From UBA2365 sp964594045 (GTDB taxonomy: Bacteria; Bacteroidota; Bacteroidia; Chitinophagales; Saprospiraceae), in assembly GCA_964594045.1 (NCBI GenBank), contig CAZQKR010000039.1, forward strand, positions 1 through 41,461: DNA of 41,461 nucleotides, in the 5' to 3' direction. Below are positions 1 through 7,291 of the stretch, one piece after another. Every line of letters begins with the position of its first letter. Position 1 is the stretch's first letter. A program made the position numbers and the translations under genes. A model generated the notes under the pieces. It was given only the letters and a program-made list of their open reading frames with translations. It made no database searches and was not told the DNA's origin.

Positions 1-190
1 GAAAATTCTTCCAAATATTGCGTTAAAATTTAATTCATAAGGATCGACTAAATATAAAGGTGTTAGCTGATTTGGCTATTAGTCTGTATGTATCGGGCTT
101 GTGCATTGTGCTAAGAATATAAAAATTGCCCGTGTTAACATACATTGAAAAAAGACAGAGTATCTCCTTTAAAAAACAACATAAATTAAA

Positions 191-211
191 ATTTGCAATA
201 TTATTGCAAAT
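191..211. promoter_or_regulatory. Perfect 21-bp palindrome, candidate operator of the ATPase module
   Basis: The half-site ATTTGCAATA (191-200) and its exact reverse complement TATTGCAAAT (202-211) flank a single central T. The palindrome covers the TTG (204-206) that would serve as the -33 element of the promoter ending at 233, so a bound protein would block transcription. No helix-turn-helix gene is visible next to it, although sequence upstream of the window is unknown. The symmetry is seen directly; operator function is inferred. Confidence 0.55.
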
Positions 212-233
212 ATCAATTTTAGTTGTATCTTTG
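204..233 (+). promoter_or_regulatory. Bacteroidota-type promoter for the ATPase gene
   Basis: TTG at 204-206, a 19-base spacer, then TATCTTTG at 226-233, which matches the Bacteroidota -7 consensus TAnnTTTG. Transcription would begin near 239, about 20 bases before the ATG at 262. This argues against a longer protein starting at 223, inside the promoter. Confidence 0.65.
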
Positions 234-261
234 TAGTCTGAATAATTTAAATTCAAAGACC

Positions 262-1593
262 ATGTTAATAGAATTCAATATAGAGAACTTTCTTTCATTC
301 AAGGACTTTACAACGTTTTCAATGGTGGCTTCAAAGTCTTTTAAAGAACACCAGGGAAGCCATATTATAAAAGCGGGTAAAAGCTTAAACTTGTTAAAAT
401 CTTCCGTTATTTATGGCAATAATGCAAGCGGAAAAAGCAATCTTCTTGAAGCAATGGGATTTATGAAGCAAATTGTATTAAACTCATTCAGGGATGCTTT
501 AATGGATAATAATGAAAGAAAGTTTCCATTAGAGAAATTCCTGTTAAATACTCATTCTGAAAATGATACAAGTTTCTTTGAAATTTCCTTCATTCAAAAT
601 AGAATAAAATATCGTTATGGTTTTGAGATCGATTATGATAAGGTAGTAGCGGAATGGCTTTTTCATACAACAAGCAAAGAAGTATATTTATTCAAAAGGA
701 ACCTGCAAGAAATTGAAATAAATAAATCTTCTTTCAGAGAAGGTTTGGGAAAAGAAGAAGATGTTAAGGAAAATGTTCTGTTTCTTTCATTATTAGCAAC
801 TTTAGGGAAGGAGGTTTCTACCAATATTGTTGAGTGGTTCAAAAAATTCAATTTTGTTAATGGTATTCATGACCGGGGACATAAAAGATATACAATTGAT
901 AAATTGAAGTCTGATAAGCTTTTTTTTAATTGGGTTCTTCATTTTATAAAGTATCTGGAGATAGCAAATCTGTCCACCACCGAAGAAGATGTTAATGAAA
1001 TTGATTTGGATATTTTAAGAGAAAAGGAAAAGGATGAAGAAATAATTAATCTTTTAACCAGTATTCAAAAAATTCAATCAAAACAACCTAAGAGGGATCA
1101 ACTTATAACTTTTCACAGGAAATATGATGAAAATAATGTTTTGGTTGATACCGTTCCTTTTAACTTTGATAAGCAGGAATCTGAAGGAACCAAGAAAATT
1201 TTATATTTACTTGGACCGTGGTACGACACACTTCAAAATGGTAAGGTACTAATTATTGACGAACTTGATTCCAGATTGCATAGTCATTTAACATTAAGAC
1301 TAGTTGATTTCTTTCATCAGTTTAACCAAAATAACGCTCAACTTATTTGTGCTGTGCATGACATTTCATTGCTCAACAAAGAGACATTCCGACGAGACCA
1401 AATTTGGTTTGTAGAAAAAAATCAATTTGGTGCATCTGAAATATTTTCGCTCGGTGATTTTAAAACTGATAAGGTTAGAAATAAGTCTGCTTTTGATAGA
1501 AACTATCTTGATGGTAAATATGGTGCAATCCCATACTTTGATTTTGATGTAAAACTAAATGAAATTCTGTATGGGAAAAGGGAAGCAAAATAA
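262..1593 (+). CDS. AAA15-type ATPase (COG1106-like), probable defence/abortive-infection ATPase
   Basis: A 443-residue SMC/RecF-like ATPase. It opens with the family hallmark MLIEFNIENFLSF. Walker A is GNNASGKS at residues 52-59, and a Walker B VLIIDELDSRLH carries Asp-Glu around residues 333-334. A signature-like ESEGTKKIL lies just upstream of Walker B, and a switch histidine may be present in CAVHDISLL. Proteins of this type (RloA, AriA of PARIS, AbiL-type ATPases) act as sensors or scaffolds controlling a partner effector in phage defence. The start at 262 is chosen because the promoter occupies 204-233. The next gene overlaps the 3' end by 23 bases, so the two are probably translationally coupled. 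Family membership is firm; a defence role is inferred from family and gene pairing. A housekeeping role cannot be excluded. Confidence 0.8.
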   Translation: MLIEFNIENFLSFKDFTTFSMVASKSFKEHQGSHIIKAGKSLNLLKSSVIYGNNASGKSNLLEAMGFMKQIVLNSFRDALMDNNERKFPLEKFLLNTHSENDTSFFEISFIQNRIKYRYGFEIDYDKVVAEWLFHTTSKEVYLFKRNLQEIEINKSSFREGLGKEEDVKENVLFLSLLATLGKEVSTNIVEWFKKFNFVNGIHDRGHKRYTIDKLKSDKLFFNWVLHFIKYLEIANLSTTEEDVNEIDLDILREKEKDEEIINLLTSIQKIQSKQPKRDQLITFHRKYDENNVLVDTVPFNFDKQESEGTKKILYLLGPWYDTLQNGKVLIIDELDSRLHSHLTLRLVDFFHQFNQNNAQLICAVHDISLLNKETFRRDQIWFVEKNQFGASEIFSLGDFKTDKVRNKSAFDRNYLDGKYGAIPYFDFDVKLNEILYGKREAK

Positions 1594-2017
1594 ATTCAAT
1601 GAAAGGAAAGTTGCTTCCTACAAAAGAGAAGTAAAGATTATTGACTTAAGGCATGGACGAAAAGAACCTTTAATTGTGATCAGTTTCAGGGATTTTGACA
1701 GGAATCAGGGTCAAGGATTTGAAGAATGGGAGAAAGATCAATTATTGGCTTTGGCAATTGAAAAATTAGCAGCCATTTGTCAAAAAACAGTAGCTCAGGC
1801 AACAGCAGAGCAAATTATTAAACCTTATACAAAAGTAGGTTTCCCTCCAGATTCAGGGTTTGTACATCCAAGACATGTATTACCGGATGTTATTTGGTGC
1901 TCAATGCATATTCAGGGAAAAGAGTGCGTTATTGGATACTTTGAAGACAATATATTTCAAGTAGTTTTTTTGGACAAAGATCATGAATTTTGGAAGACTA
2001 AAAAGAAATATACATAA
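1571..2017 (+). CDS. Small conserved-looking partner protein of the AAA15 ATPase, possible effector
   Basis: A 148-residue soluble protein with no signal peptide, beginning inside the ATPase gene (ATG at 1571, 23-base overlap). A start 12 bases earlier at 1559 is also open. The N-terminus is basic (MGKGKQNKFNERKV). A middle block contains ISFRDFDRNQGQ and FEEWEKDQLL. The C-terminal half has HPRHVLPDVIWCSMH and ends in VIGYFEDNIFQVVFLDKDHEFW. This last beta-hairpin/DKDHEFW pattern is reminiscent of RelE/ParE-like toxins, but I cannot assign a family. It does not show the features I associate with RloB or the TOPRIM effector AriB. Strict overlap with the ATPase suggests the two proteins work as a unit, with this one as the effector or its regulator. 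Confidence 0.65.
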   Translation: MGKGKQNKFNERKVASYKREVKIIDLRHGRKEPLIVISFRDFDRNQGQGFEEWEKDQLLALAIEKLAAICQKTVAQATAEQIIKPYTKVGFPPDSGFVHPRHVLPDVIWCSMHIQGKECVIGYFEDNIFQVVFLDKDHEFWKTKKKYT

Positions 2018-2373
2018 CAGTATAAAAAAGAAATACCAACAAAGGCTTTGTACAATAAGGTTTAAGCGGTAATTCAATCATTCTTCCACGATCATACTGC
2101 GGTACGGTTGGTCAGTAAAGTAGCCGGCGACCCCATTCTGTATACAGCTCGACCGAAAATGATCTATCAGCTCAGGCTTTCATCATAGATTATAAGACTA
2201 AATGACTTTCAACCTGAACAGTGACCAACTTTAAACCTGAAAAATTACCCAATATTGCTTATAATTCAATAATTTTCAACTAATTTCATCCCCTGTTACC
2301 CATTAAAGAATACCCGGAATGTATAATACACAGGATTACCGATCGACTTTACTCACCAACTAACTCTATAACT
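2018..2373. other. Intergenic stretch with a decayed gene end
   Basis: Between the ATPase module and the next gene there is no intact ORF. It holds the reverse-strand remnant at 2078-2179 and an AGACTA-type short motif near 2188-2204. The rest is AT-rich with nothing recognisable. Confidence 0.5.
2078..2179 (-). pseudogene. Remnant of a C-terminus, glycerophosphodiester-phosphodiesterase-like
   Basis: Read on the minus strand, 33 codons are open between an upstream in-frame TGA (2180-2182) and a TGA at 2078-2080. The peptide contains CIQNGVAGYFTDQPYRSM and ends IVEE. The G-V-x-G-x-x-T-D-x-P pattern resembles the last strand of GDPD-family enzymes. There is no start codon and no upstream continuation in any frame that I can follow, so this would be the tail of a deleted gene. 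The assignment rests on one short motif and is tentative. Confidence 0.35.
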
Positions 2374-3120
2374 ATGGCCGAAATGATCAGTTTAACAGAT
2401 GAACAGAAAGGGACATTATTCGCTTTCGCCAAATCCAAAGGGGTTGAAGATCTGGATTTGCAGGATGAAGTAGTGAAAGAACTGGCGGGTAAGATTTATA
2501 TTGAAATGATGAATCATCCTTTGCTGAATTTTGAACAGGCGCTGGAAAATGTGTACAGCCGGTTTCCAATAACCGGATTTGCTGTTTTTCTCAATGAAAA
2601 ACAAAAGGAGATCAGAAAATATTGCAGAAAAAAATACTTCGCTTCCTTATGGAGATTCTGGGCAGGATACAGGATAATGCTTTTAACCCTGATATTCGGT
2701 TTCTGCTTTGCAATGTCATTTTTATTAGCTGAATGGCCATTATTGATCTTTTTAATACTTACGATTTCTCTGTATTATTACGTTTTTCGAATGGGTACTA
2801 AAAAATTCATTGCTCCTGATTCGGAATTAAAAAAACAGTATTTTATCAGAACTTATGTGATGTATTTTACAGATGGATTTGAAAATGACCGGAATTTTTC
2901 CATTTTCCACAGAATATTATTCTTGGGCTGGATTATTTCGATTCCCTTTCACATCGAACAAACAAATGTCGTTTTATTCAAAATTGTCTATGGACTGACC
3001 AGTAGCCTGTTGTTGGGCATGACATTTCATTCTTACTTTGAAATGCCCAAACTGATCAACGAAGAGATCAGAAACCGGTTCAGCCACCTGATCCCGCTCA
3101 CTGAGGACAAAGTTGATTGA
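2374..3120 (+). CDS. Hypothetical membrane protein
   Basis: 248 residues of unrecognised family. Residues 1-90 are soluble and mostly helical (MAEMISLTDEQKGTLFAFAK onward). Two hydrophobic hairpins follow, at about 98-140 (LTLIFGFCFAMSFLLAEWPLLIFLIL) and about 185-225 (ILFLGWIISIPF ... IVYGLTSSLLLGM), suggesting four membrane segments with a short charged C-terminal tail. A soluble N-terminal module attached to a four-helix membrane part would fit a sensor or scaffold at the inner membrane, but no catalytic motif is seen. Its stop at 3118-3120 is one base from the stop of the convergent pyruvate-kinase-like gene, with no room for a terminator between them. Confidence 0.7.
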   Translation: MAEMISLTDEQKGTLFAFAKSKGVEDLDLQDEVVKELAGKIYIEMMNHPLLNFEQALENVYSRFPITGFAVFLNEKQKEIRKYCRKKYFASLWRFWAGYRIMLLTLIFGFCFAMSFLLAEWPLLIFLILTISLYYYVFRMGTKKFIAPDSELKKQYFIRTYVMYFTDGFENDRNFSIFHRILFLGWIISIPFHIEQTNVVLFKIVYGLTSSLLLGMTFHSYFEMPKLINEEIRNRFSHLIPLTEDKVD

Positions 3121-3121
3121 A

Positions 3122-4618
3122 TCATTCCTGTGCGCTCTTTATGATTGGCTCAGGCAATAAAGGTTCATTGATAAATTTGGTGGCTATGGTCAATGGTCTG
3201 AAGACAAATCTCTTTTTATATTGATGATTACCCATTCTGCAAAAAATATTCTGCAGGGTTTTGACGGTTTTGACGATATTTTTTCCTTTGTTGAGCATCA
3301 CACAGTCAGCACCTGAAGACCTGGCAGCGTCCGTGATCTCGGATCTGGTTGCAAGGCCTGTTTTATTGAGGTTTTCCAGTACCTGCGTGGCCCAGATCAC
3401 CGGTATATGAGCGGCTTCGCAGATCCACAGGATCTCTTCCTGTATCTCACTGAGTTTTTCAAAACCGATCTCGATGGCCAGATCACCGCGGGCGATCATC
3501 ACACCGGCCAACTCATCCTTCATGCATTCAAACAACAGCGACGGCAGATTATACACTGCCTGCACATTTTCAATTTTAACGATGATCGGCGGCCTTCGCA
3601 TTTCGCCAAAGGTTTCGCGCAACAACTGTATGTCCGATCTGTCTTTGACAAAGGAATAACCGACCATATCCGCATGTTCAGAAATAAAAGGCAGACATTC
3701 TTTGTCATATTTGGTCAGAGAAGGGAATTGAAGGGTCGAATCAGGGAAATTGATGCCTTTACCGTGCTTCAAACGTGGTTTTTCGGAAGCAATAGACTGG
3801 ATCTCCAGGATGGCGAGATCGCCTTTTGATTCGACAACTTCAGATCTGATCAGACCATCGTCAAAATAAACCTTTTCACCGGGTTTCAGTTGACCCGCCA
3901 GTTTTTTAACAGAACAACCCACCACCTTATATTTTGATGCAGAAGATTTCCATTTGGATTTTGAAGTCAGACAGATCTTTTCACCTTTTTCAATGGAGAT
4001 CGCTTCCTTATTTTTCAACACCGTACGAATTTTCGGACCAGCCAGATCCATGTATATTTTGCAGGGAATACCCGTTGAGTCAGTTGCCAAACGGATATTT
4101 TCCAGGTACTTCAGCCAGGTATCAGGTCCATCGTGAGCGCAATTGATCCGGGCGATATTCATGCCGGCATTCAGCAATGCTTCAAATTTTTCAATGTGTT
4201 CCAGCCATTTGCTGTCCATAGTCACCATGATGTGACGATGCTTTTTGGAAGCTTTGGGACCGAACAGATCATTGATCTTCTGATTGACCGATTGTCTGGC
4301 ATAATCATAAGTGCAGACATCATCCTCATCAATTTTTCTTCGGGTAAGCGTTTGCAATATGGCATTGATCTGACCCATAATATGGCTTTCTGATATGGAT
4401 AGGGACGATAAGCCAAATTTGTGCAGTCCGTTTTGCAGGTCCTTGATATCTATTGTTCTCAGCGTCAGATAATGGATCAGATTTCCTGCATTGATCATGT
4501 GTTTGGGGTGAACGGATTCAAAGAGGTGCCCAAATGCCAGTTCTTTATCCCGGAGGATTTTTTTGACTCTTTTGAGTTCATTCAGGATCTCCGAACTGCT
4601 CTGGTATTTTTTACCCAT
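3122..4618 (-). CDS. Divergent pyruvate-kinase-family protein with N-terminal extension
   Basis: 498 residues. The (beta/alpha)8 kinase core starts only near residue 128. Recognisable pyruvate kinase motifs are ARINCAHD (155-162, normally RxNFSHG), MDLAGPKIRT (190-199, normally TKGPEIRT), KIEN (348-351), ARGDLAIE (376-383) and ATQVLENL (410-417), followed by TRSEITDAA. The Mg-binding Glu of KIEN and Asp of ARGD are kept, but the potassium/phosphate loop around TKGPEIR is altered. The protein ends about 30 residues after the core, so the usual C-terminal allosteric domain is missing. An unrelated helical segment of about 125 residues precedes the core. It may be a pyruvate kinase with different regulation or a paralogue with another substrate, so the symbol pyk is withheld. 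Confidence 0.8.
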   Translation of the reverse strand: MGKKYQSSSEILNELKRVKKILRDKELAFGHLFESVHPKHMINAGNLIHYLTLRTIDIKDLQNGLHKFGLSSLSISESHIMGQINAILQTLTRRKIDEDDVCTYDYARQSVNQKINDLFGPKASKKHRHIMVTMDSKWLEHIEKFEALLNAGMNIARINCAHDGPDTWLKYLENIRLATDSTGIPCKIYMDLAGPKIRTVLKNKEAISIEKGEKICLTSKSKWKSSASKYKVVGCSVKKLAGQLKPGEKVYFDDGLIRSEVVESKGDLAILEIQSIASEKPRLKHGKGINFPDSTLQFPSLTKYDKECLPFISEHADMVGYSFVKDRSDIQLLRETFGEMRRPPIIVKIENVQAVYNLPSLLFECMKDELAGVMIARGDLAIEIGFEKLSEIQEEILWICEAAHIPVIWATQVLENLNKTGLATRSEITDAARSSGADCVMLNKGKNIVKTVKTLQNIFCRMGNHQYKKRFVFRPLTIATKFINEPLLPEPIIKSAQE

Positions 4619-4760
4619 AATGATAAAGCTTTTATTTATTGCTCAATATTAGCAAATAACGAATAAAACTTATAAATAATTTAAAAAAGGGTATTAAGAA
4701 ATTAAATAATTCTGAATTATCTCAATGAAAAAATATCTGACTTAATTTTTGGCATTTTTT

Positions 4761-4790
4761 TTGTTCCTTATGAATTATTGTTTAACTTCG
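4761..4790 (+). promoter_or_regulatory. Bacteroidota-type promoter
   Basis: TTG at 4761-4763, a 19-base spacer and TAACTTCG at 4783-4790 (TAnnTTTG with one change). The expected start of transcription near 4796 leaves a leader of about 75 bases before the ATG at 4871. Confidence 0.5.
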
Positions 4791-4870
4791 CAATGCAAAT
4801 ACGAATCCCGTGACATATTGCTGATGTTTTAATATGTTATTTGCATTGCCCAAAAATTATTCTAAATAAA

Positions 4871-5344
4871 ATGAGGAAAATTAACTTTAGTTCGTTTATA
4901 ATGGGGTTTGGATTTGCGGTGTTCGTACTGGCATTTGCATCTTTTACAAAAGACAATCAATCAGGGGATTCGTGGATGTCCAAACTATATGACGGAACCA
5001 TTCTGGGAACGGTCACGCCTACCACCGCCGAAAAATATATCAGTAATTACAAAACCTCTCACCCTGACGGTTTGGAAGGTATCAGTCTGACTGTGCAGCA
5101 ACTGAATGCGATCAATAAAACGGTCAGGGATATGAACAGTGATCTCCGCAATGTTTCCGGTTTTAACCTGCATTATGGTAAAATTACCAAATCTGAAAAT
5201 GCTCCGATCGTATCGATCGTTTATACAGTGGATAAACAATTGAACCAGAATATTCCTTTTGCCAGTCTCAATATGGTGGAAGTCAATCAGTTGGCTTTTA
5301 TTCAACCTTTTGAGAATGTTTGTGGTAAGCTGGCTATGGATTAG
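4871..5344 (+). CDS. Hypothetical exported or membrane-anchored protein
   Basis: 157 residues from the ATG at 4871, which begins a good signal/anchor sequence (MRKINF then FIMGFGFAVFVLAFASF). An upstream ATG at 4841 would add ten residues in front of the signal and is less likely. The exported part has no cysteine pair except one late Cys, and contains TPTTAEKYISNYK and a long polar middle. No family recognised. The repeated mention of ordered polar and hydrophobic strands suggests a small alpha/beta periplasmic domain. A strong hairpin terminator follows at 5373-5411, so it is probably a single-gene unit. Confidence 0.65.
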   Translation: MRKINFSSFIMGFGFAVFVLAFASFTKDNQSGDSWMSKLYDGTILGTVTPTTAEKYISNYKTSHPDGLEGISLTVQQLNAINKTVRDMNSDLRNVSGFNLHYGKITKSENAPIVSIVYTVDKQLNQNIPFASLNMVEVNQLAFIQPFENVCGKLAMD

Positions 5345-5372
5345 GTCTGATAAATAAGATTTATATTTATAA

Positions 5373-5411
5373 ATGGTTGGTATCCGGTTCGGGGTGCCAG
5401 CCATTTTTTTT
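5373..5411 (+). terminator. Rho-independent terminator
   Basis: ATGGTTGGTA pairs with TGCCAGCCAT (two G-U pairs) around a CGGTTCGG-type loop, followed by a run of T. It lies 28 bases after the stop of the exported protein gene. Confidence 0.7.
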
Positions 5412-5449
5412 GACTTTAACATCCGGTATGATCACTAAATCATTTTACA

Positions 5450-5974
5450 ATGAGCAAATTCTTTCTTTCACTATTTTTATTACCTGTCATGTTTACACTT
5501 TCCTGTCAATCACAACCTGATGTTCTCCAAACTGTCCCGTTTGTGGATCTCAATAAATATACCGGCAAATGGTATGACGTCGCTTCCTTTCCGCAAAGAT
5601 TTCAAAAAGGATGTCACGGAACTACTGCGGAATATACGCTTTCTGATAAGGGTTATGTCATCGTCGAGAACCGTTGCAATAAAAACAGCCTCAATGGAAA
5701 GGAATCTTACATCAAAGGAAAGGCTTTTTTAGTTCCGGACTCAGGGAATGCCAAACTGAAGGTTCAGTTTTTCTGGCCTTTCAGGGGAAATTACTGGATC
5801 ATAGACCTGGCAGATGATTACAGTTATGCCGTCGTCAGCGAACCCGGTAAAAAATATCTCTGGATATTGTCGCGCACTCCGGTGATGGATGAACATGTTT
5901 TCACCGGAATAACCGACAGACTTAAATCCAAAGGATTTGATCTGTCAAAGCTGCAGCGCACTGTGCAGCAATGA
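5450..5974 (+). CDS. blc: Lipocalin family lipoprotein (Blc-like)
   Basis: 174 residues. A lipoprotein signal with lipobox TLSC places the acylated Cys at residue 19. The lipocalin signature KYTGKWYDVASFPQRFQKGC (GxW motif) follows at about 37-56. The rest matches the Blc barrel: YTLSDKGYVIVENRC, KGKAFLVPDSGNAKLKVQFFWPF, NYWIIDLADDYSYAVVSEP and YLWILSRTP. Blc-type lipocalins bind fatty acids or lysophospholipids at the outer membrane and are often stress-induced. Length is normal for the family. No promoter motif was resolved, but the gene follows a terminator and so should have its own promoter. Confidence 0.93.
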   Translation: MSKFFLSLFLLPVMFTLSCQSQPDVLQTVPFVDLNKYTGKWYDVASFPQRFQKGCHGTTAEYTLSDKGYVIVENRCNKNSLNGKESYIKGKAFLVPDSGNAKLKVQFFWPFRGNYWIIDLADDYSYAVVSEPGKKYLWILSRTPVMDEHVFTGITDRLKSKGFDLSKLQRTVQQ

Positions 5975-6019
5975 CCCGGACCGGTATGGACCGGGCAAAA
6001 AATTATGGTATGCAATGTC

Positions 6020-7084
6020 TCAGGATTGACTTTGGACAAATTCATCCACCTTTGCAATCAATTCTTTTTTTCTGTTTTCGGATATGAAAGAAGCCATAAA
6101 TGAGTTTTTGGCAAGCGTAATAATTTCGCCTCTGTTCAGGTTAAGCGCCTCAGCAACAGCTATATAGTTTTCATTGATGTATCCGCCAAAATAGGACGGA
6201 TCATCTGAATTTATGGTGACCAGCATACCGCGGTCAAGCATTTTTTTCGTTGAATGGTTTTCCATTTTGTCCACATTTTTCAATTTGATATTGGACAGCG
6301 GACACAGGGTAAGCGGGATCTTCATTCTGGCGATCCGTTCAGCCAATTCCGGGTTTTGGCAGGATTTATTGCCGTGATCGATCCTGTCCACTTTCAGAAT
6401 ATCCACGCTGCCTTCCACATATTGCCACGGGCCTTCTTCTCCTGCATGTGCAACCAGTTTGAACCCTTCAGCTCTTGCCCGGTCAAATACCTGCCGGTAC
6501 AGCTCTGGAGGAAAACCATTTTCAACAGAAGCAAGACCGATACCAGTGATCTGATCCCTGAACCTGAGCACATGTTCAAAGGTTTGCATGGCAGATTCCG
6601 GACCAAGCTGGCGTAAAAAACAAAGGATCAATTTTGAAGTGATACCCCATTTAACCCCGGCATTCCTTACTGCCTGACTCACGCCTTCCATGATAATATC
6701 CGGTTGTATATTCCGCTTCAGATAGGTTTGAAAATCAATAAATATCTCAGTATGCAGAACGTGCTGTCCGTGAATTTTCTCCAGATATGCCATGGCTATT
6801 TCATAAAAATCCACAGGTTGCCGTAAAACCCTGGTTCCTTCTGTATACAAGATCAGAAAGTCCTTCAGATCCTTGAATTCATAGGCTTTTTTTAATTCAC
6901 TTTCCGTAGTAAACCGCAAAGGGATCTTGTTCCTCTGCGCCAGCCGGAACATCATTTCTGCTTCTATCGTACCTTCCAGGTGAACATGTAATTCAGCCTT
7001 TGGAATATGCCTGATGAATTGCTCAAAATTTTTATCTAAAGCCAAAATATGGTGTTTTAGTGGTTCAAAAGTATACAATTTCAA
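6020..7084 (-). CDS. Adenine deaminase (ADE type of the adenosine deaminase family)
   Basis: Up to 354 residues. The metal ligands are in ELHVHLEG (H33, H35) and HAGEEGP (H213, with catalytic E216), plus RIDHG (H237) and SDDPSYFGGY (D294/D295). The stretch GLASVENGFPPELY and the ending NSDDPSYFGGYINENY fit the adenine-specific subgroup rather than true adenosine deaminases, so the likely reaction is adenine to hypoxanthine plus ammonia in purine salvage. There is no ATG at the N-terminus. The reading frame opens with TTG at 7082-7084, and another TTG at 7043-7045 would give an N-terminus closer to the usual length. The true start is therefore uncertain. An upstream in-frame TGA at 7100-7102 limits extension. 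Confidence 0.88.
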   Translation of the reverse strand: MKLYTFEPLKHHILALDKNFEQFIRHIPKAELHVHLEGTIEAEMMFRLAQRNKIPLRFTTESELKKAYEFKDLKDFLILYTEGTRVLRQPVDFYEIAMAYLEKIHGQHVLHTEIFIDFQTYLKRNIQPDIIMEGVSQAVRNAGVKWGITSKLILCFLRQLGPESAMQTFEHVLRFRDQITGIGLASVENGFPPELYRQVFDRARAEGFKLVAHAGEEGPWQYVEGSVDILKVDRIDHGNKSCQNPELAERIARMKIPLTLCPLSNIKLKNVDKMENHSTKKMLDRGMLVTINSDDPSYFGGYINENYIAVAEALNLNRGEIITLAKNSFMASFISENRKKELIAKVDEFVQSQS

Positions 7085-7228
7085 AAAAATGAAGGAAGAT
7101 CAAAGTGGATAATTATTTATTCTGATAAAATCATTTGTTACTACAGTAGTTTATTTGAAAAATTCTGGATATGGAATTTCTGGTCCTGCAACTATATTTT
7201 TATAATGAATTTCCTTAATATGTATCAA

Positions 7229-7244
7229 TGTAACCAATGTTACA
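7229..7244. promoter_or_regulatory. Inverted repeat upstream of the thioredoxin-fold gene
   Basis: TGTAAC (7229-7234) and GTTACA (7239-7244) form a perfect inverted repeat with a 4-base spacer, at the -33 position of the putative promoter below. It is a candidate regulator-binding site; the protein that would bind is unknown. Confidence 0.35.
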
Positions 7245-7265
7245 AACCAAATACCGGATTGTTGT

Positions 7266-7273
7266 TAATTTTG
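7266..7273 (+). promoter_or_regulatory. -7 element of a Bacteroidota-type promoter
   Basis: TAATTTTG matches TAnnTTTG, 18 bases before the ATG at 7292. No TTG is found at the right distance upstream; the inverted repeat occupies that position, which would suit an activator-dependent or repressed promoter. Confidence 0.45.
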
Positions 7274-7291
7274 TTATAAAATATCCTGTTT

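Noticed and set aside
35..256. 73-codon minus-strand ORF at the left edge
   Set aside because: It runs over the promoter and palindrome of the ATPase gene, has no recognisable domain and a low-complexity AT-driven composition.
3407..4666. Several ORFs opposite the pyruvate-kinase-like gene
   Set aside because: They are antisense shadows; the minus-strand frame alone has recognisable enzyme motifs.
5975..6000. CCCGG...CCGGG hairpin after the lipocalin gene as a terminator
   Set aside because: It is followed by A rather than T on the plus strand, and on the minus strand the T-run precedes the stem, so neither direction fits.
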